Origin: Acinetobacter kyonggiensis
GTDB lineage: Bacteria; Pseudomonadota; Gammaproteobacteria; Pseudomonadales; Moraxellaceae
Direction: 5' to 3'
Length of the DNA: 64,000 nucleotides
Assembly: GCF_900107285.1 (NCBI RefSeq)
Contig: NZ_FNPK01000012.1
Span: 35,609-99,608, forward strand
In this document: positions 57,453 to 64,000 of the stretch, piece after piece
Position numbering within the stretch: position 1 is the first letter of the stretch
How the letters are laid out: every line of letters begins with the position of its first letter
Position numbers and translations under genes: made by a program
The notes under the pieces: generated by a model
What the model was told of the DNA's origin: nothing
Databases searched by the model: none
What the model saw: the letters and a program-made list of their open reading frames with translations, nothing else

Positions 57453-59100
57453 GTTCACTGCCAGATAGGCAGCTTAGAAAATCTGGATTAGGTTTACAAA
57501 CTTGAGTTGGTGGTTCACTGCCAGATAGGCAGCTTAGAAAATATTATTTCAAATTGCCAACTAACTTTTTGGGTTCACTGCCAGATAGGCAGCTTAGAAA
57601 CTTAACCTATCGCCCCGAATTTCGGGGCCTCTGTTCACTGCCAGATAGGCAGCTTAGAAAATTCGACCATACTTTAGTGCATTGTTTAAATCGTTCACTG
57701 CCAGATAGGCAGCTTAGAAAATCGCAGACGTAGAGAGTTGTTTATAGTTTCAGTTCACTGCCAGATAGGCAGCTTAGAAAAACATCTACGCAGCGAGGGA
57801 GTCGCGTGTATTGTTCACTGCCAGATAGGCAGCTTAGAAAAAAAAACTGCGTAGTCCCAATGCTCGGTATCAGTTCACTGCCAGATAGGCAGCTTAGAAA
57901 ATCAATGCCGCAAAAGCTTCGTTACCATTTAGGTTCACTGCCAGATAGGCAGCTTAGAAAATTAGTGAGATCCGGTCTTATGTCCGAAAGGCGTTCACTG
58001 CCAGATAGGCAGCTTAGAAAAAGATTAAACAATACAACTAACTGTAAAGCGAGTTCACTGCCAGATAGGCAGCTTAGAAAACTAAGCAATCCACCTTGAG
58101 CGGCTGCGCCAGGTTCACTGCCAGATAGGCAGCTTAGAAAAAAAGCTCTTCGGTTACAGAATAAGTGCGCTTGTTCACTGCCAGATAGGCAGCTTAGAAA
58201 ATCGCATTTATTCATGTCGATTGAATCAAATTGTTCACTGCCAGATAGGCAGCTTAGAAAATCGCATTTATTCATGTCGATTGAATCAAATTGTTCACTG
58301 CCAGATAGGCAGCTTAGAAAAGTATCATGTTGATTCTGGACATACTGATATTGTTCACTGCCAGATAGGCAGCTTAGAAACGAACTTTACTCTTAGCCAA
58401 CTCAGATGCAATGTTCACTGCCAGATAGGCAGCTTAGAAAAATCAAAAGGTATGGGGAAGTTACAGAAAGGTGTTCACTGCCAGATAGGCAGCTTAGAAA
58501 GTCTGCAATTTCACCGCGTGTTGTTGCCTGAGGTTCACTGCCAGATAGGCAGCTTAGAAAGTCTGCAATTTCACCGCGTGTTGTTGCCTGAGGTTCACTG
58601 CCAGATAGGCAGCTTAGAAATTCCTCGTGGGCCTAACTTTGCCGCCGCGAGCGTTCACTGCCAGATAGGCAGCTTAGAAAAACAAGAAAAGAAAAACCCC
58701 GCCAAGTTAGTTGTTCACTGCCAGATAGGCAGCTTAGAAATCTTGTTTATTTATGAAGTTGAATGTCCATCTGTTCACTGCCAGATAGGCAGCTTAGAAA
58801 ATTTGTAAACCTTCTCGCTTTCTTTGTAAAACGTTCACTGCCAGATAGGCAGCTTAGAAATCTCAATGGCTCTGGATAATCTCTTTCGCACCGTTCACTG
58901 CCAGATAGGCAGCTTAGAAAATTACCCATGAAGCGCCTAAATCTTTAGCCCAGTTCACTGCCAGATAGGCAGCTTAGAAATCATCATCAATAAACAACAA
59001 CCTGATCTTAAAGTTCACTGCCATATAGGCAGCTTAGAAGTTTTTAAATTTGTATGCTTGGCTTGGGTTATCGTTCACTGCCATGTAGGCAGCTTAAAAA
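57453..59100 (+). CRISPR. Type I-F CRISPR array: 28 repeats, 27 spacers
   Basis: 28-bp repeats (GTTCACTGCC...GCTTAGAAA with internal CTGCC-AGATA-GGCAG hairpin) recur every 60 bp exactly, giving 27 spacers of 32 bp. Two adjacent pairs are identical: spacers 13/14 (58201 and 58261) and 18/19 (58501 and 58561), so 25 are distinct. The last two repeats are mutated in the loop (ATATA at 59013, ATGTA at 59073) and in the 3' bases, marking the distal end. No spacer obviously matches sequence elsewhere in this window. Apparent reading frames through the array are artefacts. Confidence 0.99.
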
Positions 59101-59211
59101 GACGAACAAGAGGCGTTAAAAACGACAAATGGATTTAGTTCTATTTTGAGAACTTTATAAATAAAAAATCAAATTATATCAGTATTATAATTGGCTTGAG
59201 TGAAGATTTTT

Positions 59212-59958
59212 TTATCTACTTATTCTTCGATCATCCCAGTAGCACGGCACTACAATCAAGTTGTTTTCATGTAACCGTGACCATAACCGAACTCCTAAAT
59301 CCTGCTGCATGGTCTGCACTGTAAAATTAGAAATAAGCAACGTGGATTTCATGTTGTCATAACGATTATATAAAACCTTATGTACCAGTTCTAGACGTTT
59401 CTCATGCCGGTCATGCAGGCCATATTCATCAATCACCAATAAATCAAAACTAGAAAAATGGTCGATTACTTCTTTTTCAGAGCGTGAAGCATCTGACCAG
59501 GTGTCCATTATTTTTTGAGCAATTTCTGCACTAGTATAGTAGCGTGCAGATTTTGTACTGTTATACAGAATGTTGCGAATGATTGATGCACTCAGATGGG
59601 TTTTTCCTGTACCCGGTGTGCCGATGAGTAGCAGATTCGGATGATGGTCAGAAATAATTTTTTGTGCAAAGGCCTGACATAGCTTGATGGCATTGTCTTG
59701 TGCAGGACATGCAATCACATAATTCTTGAAGCCACAGTCAAGGTGGCGTTTATTAAGTCCTGAATTTTTGATTTTCTGCTGCAGTAAGCGCTGTTGCATT
59801 TCGTTTTCATAAGCTGCATTGGAGTGGTGGACGGTTTCTTTCGCACACAATTTACAGAGCCTGTGACCAGCAATTTCTATCAGGGGTATATGATGGGTAG
59901 AGCAAAGTGTTTTCGTTTCTTCTGCGCGAATCTGGAGCGTTTTAAGCATAATATTCAT
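59212..59958 (-). CDS. DnaC/IstB-like AAA+ helicase loader
   Basis: 248 residues with Walker A LLIGTPGTGKTHLSASI (about residue 111), Walker B LLVIDEYGLHD (about 175) and a C-terminal arginine-finger region (VRLWSRLHE). An N-terminal CSTHH ... CKLC motif is a likely zinc site, as in phage DnaC-type loaders. It would load DnaB helicase during replication of the excised island or a parent phage. The ATG follows AGGAG by 7 bp. It is 10 bp after the preceding gene in the same operon. Confidence 0.85.
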   Translation of the reverse strand: MNIMLKTLQIRAEETKTLCSTHHIPLIEIAGHRLCKLCAKETVHHSNAAYENEMQQRLLQQKIKNSGLNKRHLDCGFKNYVIACPAQDNAIKLCQAFAQKIISDHHPNLLLIGTPGTGKTHLSASIIRNILYNSTKSARYYTSAEIAQKIMDTWSDASRSEKEVIDHFSSFDLLVIDEYGLHDRHEKRLELVHKVLYNRYDNMKSTLLISNFTVQTMQQDLGVRLWSRLHENNLIVVPCYWDDRRISR

Positions 59959-59968
59959 GGTTATTCTC

Positions 59969-60523
59969 CTAAATCCATTTGGAATTTTCTAAAAAATTAT
60001 CATTTTTTTCTTCAAAATTTGAAGATGAAGATGAAGATGAAGATGAAGATGAAGATGAAGATGAAGATGAAGGGCATTGCTTGAGATTGGTCGGAGCAAT
60101 GCTCGGGTTCTCCTCAGAGGATGCTTGAGCATTTTTTTGCATTTGCTTGTTAGATGCTTGAGCATTACTTGCGGATTTGTTCCAGCGTGCTTGAGCTGCA
60201 TTTTTAGCTTTATCAGATTTCATCTGCTGATTTTGTAAAGCCTGGCTTCTTAAACTGGTCAAAAAATTTGAATGAATCTGTTCAGACTCGATTTCAAACA
60301 ATTCCAATGCCATCAGCGTATTCAACAAAGTTCTAGCTTTTGTCTGCTGCGGTAATTTTGTGATGCTGCAGACTGTCGCTAGATCATGAGGAATAGCCCC
60401 ATTTTTCCAAAAATCCATCATTAACAGCAGTGCTGCACCAATTTGCTCTGCGGTCATTCGTGCAAATTTTGCCTGTAAGTCGCCAATATAGAGTGGCATC
60501 CAAATTGAAATATCTTTATGCAT
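59969..60523 (-). CDS. DUF1376-like replication-associated protein with poly-Ser tract
   Basis: 184 residues. The N-terminal half (WMPLYIGDLQAKFARMTAEQ, GAALLLMMDFWKNG) resembles the DUF1376 domain found in phage replication proteins next to DnaC-like loaders, which fits the next gene. A low-complexity Ala/Gln/Ser region follows, including 17 serines in a row from a hexanucleotide repeat (about residues 152-168). The start has an AAGGTG site 6 bp upstream. It is probably part of the island's replication module. Confidence 0.75.
   Translation of the reverse strand: MHKDISIWMPLYIGDLQAKFARMTAEQIGAALLLMMDFWKNGAIPHDLATVCSITKLPQQTKARTLLNTLMALELFEIESEQIHSNFLTSLRSQALQNQQMKSDKAKNAAQARWNKSASNAQASNKQMQKNAQASSEENPSIAPTNLKQCPSSSSSSSSSSSSSSSSSNFEEKNDNFLENSKWI
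60021..60068 (+). repeat. Eight tandem GAAGAT hexamers
   Basis: Eight perfect units lie inside the replication-associated gene, encoding poly-Ser on the minus strand. Changes in copy number would alter length by two residues per unit and keep the frame. Confidence 0.92.
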
Positions 60524-60591
60524 ATTTTCACCTTTTTATAGGTATAGAAGGGCTAAGGTCATCAATTAGATGACCTTATATATTTGTTTGA

Positions 60592-60840
60592 TCAGGGAAT
60601 TAGGCTCATTAGCCGGATGCGGGCCTGTCTGGCTAAATCATCGTAATGGGCTTGTCCATCATCCAGCAGTCGTTGTAGCCAAAGTCTCAACGCCTGGTGA
60701 TCATCGAAACATTTGTTGATCTCCAGCAAAAAAGCCAGATTGTGCAGTTTGGGAATATGTAGCTCATGAATTAATTCACGCGCGACCATATCTGCTTCAG
60801 GGCTAACTACCACGCCGCCAAAGAAAGCTTTACTGTTCAT
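60592..60840 (-). CDS. Small hypothetical protein coupled to the integrase
   Basis: 82 residues, no domain recognised. It looks helical (ELIHELHIPKLHNLAFLLEI, ALRLWLQRLLDDGQ). The ATG overlaps the integrase stop codon (ATGA), so it is translated with the integrase; about 70 bp follow before the next gene. A role in integration or replication control is possible but unproven. Confidence 0.65.
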   Translation of the reverse strand: MNSKAFFGGVVVSPEADMVARELIHELHIPKLHNLAFLLEINKCFDDHQALRLWLQRLLDDGQAHYDDLARQARIRLMSLIP

Positions 60841-62000
60841 GTGCTCAGTCTCTCCAACATGGCTTCAAAAGCACTGCCATCACGACGGGTAACATTTGGA
60901 ATGTAGCGGCTATAGACCCGGAACAGCATTTCAGTGGTTGAATGTCCCAATTGGCGTGCGATCCATTCCGGGTTTTCACCGGCAGATAACCACAGAGTTG
61001 CTGCGGTATGGCGGGTTTGATAGGCTCTTCGAGGCTTCAGTCCTAGAAAGCGCAAGATCGGATGCCAGACACGTTTATTCACCAAACGATAATCTAGAGG
61101 CCCACCATCACGATTGCAGAAAACAAAACTGGATTTACCATTATTTAAGGTTTTCTGTTGCAGAAAGGCTTGATAAACCCGATCATTCATTTGGATGGTG
61201 CGGTCAGAACCATAAGTTTTAGTTCCACCCAAAACACCATTTACCAGTGCTTCTCTAATATGGATTTCACGACGCTGTAAGTCGATATTTTTCCATTGAA
61301 GACCATCGATTTCACTGGTACGCATACCTGTGAAAAAACGAATAGTGTAATAAGGCTTAAAATCATCACGCACCATTGTGAGAATTTTATGCACCTCTTC
61401 CAGAGAAAAGGGAGTGACTTCAATCTTACTTTCCTTCAGATTGTTAATATTTTTATAAGGCGACTCAAACTCGTATCGTTCAGCCGCATCATTGAGTATC
61501 ATACGTAAAGGCGTCATGATTTGATTAATCCGCGATGCTTTCAGAGTTGTCTGATTATTTCCGTGTGTCACTTTGGCGAGGGAGGCACGGAAATTCAGCA
61601 AGTCTGATTTTTTAATTTTTGTCATTACCTGATTTCCAAAAGCAGGAATCAAATATTTCTTCATGACAATTTGAATTTTTTCCTGATAGGAACCTCTCCA
61701 TTCAATTCGTCTTTGATTGAACCAAATGTGTGCATAATCTTTGAATAATGGAACATTAGTTTGCACAGCAATTTGCTGACTTCTTTTCTCTTTAAACTCC
61801 TCAAGACGTTTACTTTTTGGAAAGTACTTTTCGTACTCAAAAGTTCCCAAAATAATCTCAGCTTCAAGCTGTTCAAGACGTTTTTTTAAAATACGTCGGT
61901 TATATGCGTTATCTTCAAGCGTTGTGGTTTCTCTGCAACGCATTCCCATATAACGGAAGTCAGCAATGAGCTTTCCACTTCTTTCACGAATAGTAGCCAT
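60837..62000 (-). CDS. int: Tyrosine integrase of the tRNA-Gly island
   Basis: 387 residues. The N-terminus (IADFRYMGMRCRETTTL) is an arm-DNA-binding domain of the DUF3596 type; a SAM-like core-binding domain follows at about 85-190. The catalytic domain shows FFTGMRTSEIDGLQW (Arg), YQTRHTAATLWLSAG (His/Arg box) and LGHSTTEMLFRVYSRY (His and the Tyr nucleophile). It lies about 860 bp from the intact tRNA-Gly whose 3' part is duplicated at the island ends, identifying it as the enzyme that integrated the island. Confidence 0.93.
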   Translation of the reverse strand: MATIRERSGKLIADFRYMGMRCRETTTLEDNAYNRRILKKRLEQLEAEIILGTFEYEKYFPKSKRLEEFKEKRSQQIAVQTNVPLFKDYAHIWFNQRRIEWRGSYQEKIQIVMKKYLIPAFGNQVMTKIKKSDLLNFRASLAKVTHGNNQTTLKASRINQIMTPLRMILNDAAERYEFESPYKNINNLKESKIEVTPFSLEEVHKILTMVRDDFKPYYTIRFFTGMRTSEIDGLQWKNIDLQRREIHIREALVNGVLGGTKTYGSDRTIQMNDRVYQAFLQQKTLNNGKSSFVFCNRDGGPLDYRLVNKRVWHPILRFLGLKPRRAYQTRHTAATLWLSAGENPEWIARQLGHSTTEMLFRVYSRYIPNVTRRDGSAFEAMLERLST

Positions 62001-62011
62001 ACATTAAACTC

Positions 62012-62221
62012 CTATTGCAACGCTTCCATGCTTAAACCAGTAAACTTAAGCATTTCAGTTTCGATACGTTCCCAAACAAAAAGAATTTTACGGCCACCGA
62101 ATGGGCGAATGTAATGAACACCCTCAATGAACACGCTATCTTTAAGTTGGTTGCGAATAGTACGAGCGTCGTACTGAATTTTTTCAGCCAGTTGTTGGGC
62201 GGTAAGGTAGGTATATGTCAT
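62012..62221 (-). CDS. AlpA/excisionase-like DNA-binding protein
   Basis: About 69 residues with a helix-turn-helix-like beginning TYLTAQQLAEKIQYDARTIR, then HYIRPFGGRKILFVWERIE, the pattern of AlpA/Xis-type winged-helix proteins encoded beside integrases. The ATG at 62221 follows ACAGGAA; an open frame to 62305 upstream would run over the operator-like palindrome and is unlikely. It lies 11 bp before the integrase gene and probably controls excision. Confidence 0.75.
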   Translation of the reverse strand: MTYTYLTAQQLAEKIQYDARTIRNQLKDSVFIEGVHYIRPFGGRKILFVWERIETEMLKFTGLSMEALQ

Positions 62222-62287
62222 AATTGTATTCCTGTAAGAATTCATTGGATGTAAGTAATTATTCATCCATAGACGTAAAATAACCTT

Positions 62288-62313
62288 AAATTTAATTGAA
62301 TGCAATTAAATTT
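62288..62313. promoter_or_regulatory. Perfect 11-bp-arm palindrome between divergent regulator and excisionase genes
   Basis: AAATTTAATTG and its exact complement are separated by 4 bp. The position between the divergent Cro-like regulator and the AlpA/int operon is that of a shared operator. Confidence 0.65.
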
Positions 62314-62336
62314 TCATCGGATTAGTGGAGTTTTTA

Positions 62337-62561
62337 ATGGTTATTTGTAAATTACCAATTTTATTGGCAGAAAGAAAAATGCGGGTTGCTGATTTAATTC
62401 GTGGTACTGGAATTAATAAAACGACTTTGCATAAACTTTATAATGGAGAGTTGACCCGAATCGACTTAGATACAATTGATCGCATTTGCGAGCATTTAAA
62501 TATCCAAGTCGGGGATTTATTTGTTTTTGAAAAAAATAATAAAGATCAAAATCTTGGGTAG
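62337..62561 (+). CDS. Cro/C1-type HTH regulator
   Basis: About 74 residues forming one Xre-type helix-turn-helix domain: ILLAERKMRVADLIRGTGIN, KTTLHKLYNGE, LDTIDRICEHLNIQVGDLF. It resembles small YozG-type repressors. The ATG at 62337 follows GGAG; an in-frame GTG at 62325 is less likely. It diverges from the AlpA/int operon across a perfect palindrome and is the likely repressor of integration/excision genes. Confidence 0.83.
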   Translation: MVICKLPILLAERKMRVADLIRGTGINKTTLHKLYNGELTRIDLDTIDRICEHLNIQVGDLFVFEKNNKDQNLG

Positions 62562-62567
62562 TATTTT

Positions 62568-62740
62568 GGGCACAAATGGTCACAAAAAAATGGTCATGGT
62601 CACAAATTTTTATTTAGAAATAGACTTTAAGAAAATGAAAGGCAATGACTGGATATTTTGTAAATATTTTAAGAGAATTTAATGTAATTTAAGATCATTT
62701 ATAAAAGATGGGCACATTTCGGTCACATCGTGGTCACAAT
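62568..62740. repeat. Cluster of GGKCACA repeats near the att site (possible integrase arm sites)
   Basis: Repeated 7-10 bp motifs occur at 62568 (GGGCACAAA), 62577 (TGGTCACAAA), 62597 (TGGTCACAAA), 62710 (GGGCACA), 62720 (CGGTCACA) and 62731 (TGGTCACAA). They lie in the gene-free stretch between the regulator and the attachment repeat, where arm-type integrase sites are expected. One GTGGTCAC also occurs at 33981, inside the left end. Confidence 0.55.
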
Positions 62741-62823
62741 TATTTTTTGAGAGAATATAAACAATAGAACAACTACAGTGGTTATAAACATAATCACTGA
62801 TAAAAAATTAAATAAAATCAATG

Positions 62824-62911
62824 AAAAAAAGCCCCCATCTTTCGATGAGGGCTTTTTTGAATTTGGAGCGGGAAAAGAGACTCGAACTCTCGACCCCAAC
62901 CTTGGCAAGGT
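62824..62911 (-). repeat. Right attachment repeat within intact tRNA-Gly
   Basis: 88 bp matching 33780-33868 apart from one T. It covers the tRNA 3' part from the anticodon region to CCA plus the bidirectional terminator (62824-62858). The crossover lies somewhere inside this identity block. Confidence 0.93.
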
Positions 62912-62939
62912 TATGCTCTACCAACTGAGCTATTCCCGC
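62864..62939 (-). tRNA. tRNA-Gly (anticodon GCC), island target
   Basis: 76 nt with encoded CCA. The acceptor stem pairs GCGGGAA with TTCCCGC; anticodon loop TTGCCAA gives GCC; TTCGAGT T-loop. The 3' 48 nt were regenerated by the island, so the gene remains intact after integration. Confidence 0.97.
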
Positions 62940-62979
62940 TTATTGAGCAGTTTTTAATAAAAACTTACACTAAAAAATT

Positions 62980-63055
62980 TGGAGCGGGAAAAGAGACTCG
63001 AACTCTCGACCCCAACCTTGGCAAGGTTATGCTCTACCAACTGAGCTATTCCCGC
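62980..63055 (-). tRNA. tRNA-Gly (anticodon GCC), second tandem copy
   Basis: 76 nt with CCA, identical to the neighbouring copy over its whole length; the two are separated by 40 bp and probably co-transcribed. Transcription would end at the terminator within the attachment repeat. Confidence 0.97.
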
Positions 63056-63289
63056 ATGCCGTGTATAATACAGCATGTGAAAATGTGGTCAATCATTTTG
63101 TGAAAAAACTTGTATCAATTGCATAAAATAAAACCATTTTCCCCAAAGTGGGGTGTTTTATCAGCAAAGTTGATAGCCGTAAGAAAAATTTGAGCTGGAA
63201 AATGATGAATGATTCTGGAACGACAGGCAAAAGATTGAATCAGAACACGTTATACTGAAGCGAGAACTAGAGCCTTTGGGAGTATTATT

Positions 63290-63601
63290 TTGAATTTAGA
63301 ACAGCAATTAATTCAACGATTACAAAGTTTGTCACCAAGCCATTTAGAAGTGGTGAATGAATCATCTGGTCATGGTGGTTATTTCCCAGGTAAAGAGTCA
63401 CATTTTAAAGTGGTTGTGGTGAGTGATGCTTTTGAAGGATTACGTTTGGTACAGCGTCATCAAAAAATTTATGCCGCCGCAGGCGACTTACTCAGTCCTG
63501 GAGCGATTCATGCTTTGGCGATTCATGCTTTTGTTGCTTCGGAATGGCAAGGTCAAGCGACTGCTAGCCCTGAATGTGCGCATGCACCCAAATCTAAATA
63601 A
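63290..63601 (+). CDS. BolA-family protein
   Basis: 103 residues with the BolA fold: HLEVVNESSGHGGYFPGKES, HFKVVVVSDAFEGL, LVQRHQKIYAAAG and HALAIHAFVASEW. BolA proteins pair with monothiol glutaredoxins in iron-sulfur cluster handling and affect cell shape under stress. The start is a TTG at 63290 preceded by GGGAG at 7 bp; no ATG is near. It precedes the SirB-like gene by 13 bp. Confidence 0.9.
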   Translation: MNLEQQLIQRLQSLSPSHLEVVNESSGHGGYFPGKESHFKVVVVSDAFEGLRLVQRHQKIYAAAGDLLSPGAIHALAIHAFVASEWQGQATASPECAHAPKSK

Positions 63602-63614
63602 GGAATATTGAAAA

Positions 63615-63953
63615 ATGGACATGCAGCTGACAGTTAAAATTGTGCATATGATCAGTGTGACCTTACTGATTGGTGTGGTGATTGCGCGCGCTTTTACTTT
63701 ATTTGTAGGCGTTCAGGGCAATCAACCGAATCCTGTAGCACGTAAACTTTTTGTGGCATTACAACATCTTTCAATGACTTTAATTGTTTTGACGGGTCTG
63801 ACCTCTTTAGTCATTAAAAACTTTGAGGTGCAATCGTGGTTTTATGCCAAAGTCGTATTATTTCTGGTCTTATTTTCATCTTTAATCAAAGCTTATAAAA
63901 AAGATGGGTGGTGTTTCAAAAAGTATGCTGAAACAAAGCAGGTTGAATTTTGA
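63615..63953 (+). CDS. SirB-like small membrane protein
   Basis: 112 residues with three to four hydrophobic helices (HMISVTLLIGVVIARAFTLF, HLSMTLIVLTGLTSLVI, FYAKVVLFLVLFSSLI). This pattern and length resemble the SirB2 family of inner-membrane proteins; the function is unknown. The second gene after bolA, read in the same direction; an AGGAATA site precedes the ATG. Confidence 0.7.
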   Translation: MDMQLTVKIVHMISVTLLIGVVIARAFTLFVGVQGNQPNPVARKLFVALQHLSMTLIVLTGLTSLVIKNFEVQSWFYAKVVLFLVLFSSLIKAYKKDGWCFKKYAETKQVEF

Positions 63954-64000
63954 TAAAATAGAGAAATGCGAATAACTCTAGAAATCAAATGTCCAACCTG

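Larger units (their letters stand above)
33869..62911. mobile_element. Genomic island of about 29 kb integrated in tRNA-Gly(GCC)
   Basis: Direct repeats of about 88 bp bound the element, one ending in a truncated tRNA and one in an intact tRNA. A tyrosine integrase and an AlpA-like factor lie next to the intact tRNA, as in P4-like islands. Cargo includes type I-F CRISPR-Cas, a recombinase trio, a very AT-rich putative biosynthetic cluster, an orphan antitoxin and replication-like genes. Decayed IS66 and IS5 fragments near the left end show that this side has been rearranged. No conjugation or phage structural genes were seen. Confidence 0.88.

Noticed and set aside
57806..58929. Open frames through the CRISPR region that look like repeat proteins on both strands
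   Set aside because: They are produced by the 60-bp periodicity of repeats and 32-bp spacers; no coding signal is present.
57481..59072. Self-targeting spacers against genes in this window
   Set aside because: No spacer showed an obvious match to other parts of the window when read by eye; a computed search would be needed to exclude partial matches.
63966..64000. Possible start of a further gene at the right edge (begins MRITLEIKCPT)
   Set aside because: Only 11 codons are visible with a weak ribosome site, which is too little to support a call.

Overview
The window reads as a chromosomal segment of a low-GC gammaproteobacterium, most likely Acinetobacter (Moraxellaceae). The ribB-ribH-nusB-thiL-pgpA-glmU-glmS order, the ter gene set and the tRNA-Gly/bolA neighbourhood all fit that genus. 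No species call is possible from sequence reading alone.

Region 1 (1-7738, minus strand) is the transposition module of a Tn7-like element, tnsA-tnsB-tnsC-tnsD-tnsE. tnsE runs off the left edge, so the cargo lies outside the window. The element sits just downstream of glmS, the classical attTn7 position. The 7.1-7.74 kb gap holds TnsB-site-like repeats in two orientations.

Region 2 (7767-14504, minus strand) is one long housekeeping operon: riboflavin genes (ribB with a degenerate RibA-like domain, ribH), nusB, thiL, pgpA and the cell-wall precursor genes glmU and glmS.

Region 3 (15029-33563) is a large Ter (tellurite/stress) locus. It starts with two decayed genes: a glycosyltransferase with an internal deletion and a terY remnant. 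A plus-strand TerY-P block follows (TerD-family protein, two VWA proteins, PP2C phosphatase, protein kinase). It converges on a minus-strand biosynthetic block (ATP-grasp, two phosphoribosyltransferase-family proteins, HAD phosphatase, CitE-like lyase). Divergent from that block is terA-terD-terC-terE-terF-AIM24-terZ. This matches the architecture described for Ter systems, in which a nucleoside-like metabolite pathway is paired with TerD proteins and phospho-signalling.

Region 4 (33869-62911) is a genomic island of about 29 kb integrated into the 3' part of a tRNA-Gly(GCC) gene. A direct repeat of about 88 bp, comprising 48 nt of tRNA plus its terminator, occurs at both ends. A tyrosine integrase, an AlpA-like factor and a Cro-like regulator lie beside the intact tRNA. 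From left to right the cargo is: an IS66 scar in a decayed recombinase gene; a small protein kinase; an IS5 remnant; a very AT-rich four-gene cluster (GRDP-like protein with a Cys/Gly tail, TauD-like dioxygenase, methyltransferase, outsized UvrA-like ATPase); an orphan Xre/MbcA/ParS antitoxin; a three-gene recombinase operon resembling a gamma-mobile-trio; a complete type I-F CRISPR-Cas locus with 28 repeats and 27 spacers; and a helicase-loader/replication-like operon. The AT-rich four-gene cluster is the best candidate for an undescribed system, possibly a modified-peptide or small-molecule pathway with a UvrA-type self-protection protein.

Region 5 (62864-64000) returns to the core chromosome: two tandem tRNA-Gly(GCC) genes, bolA and a SirB-like membrane protein.
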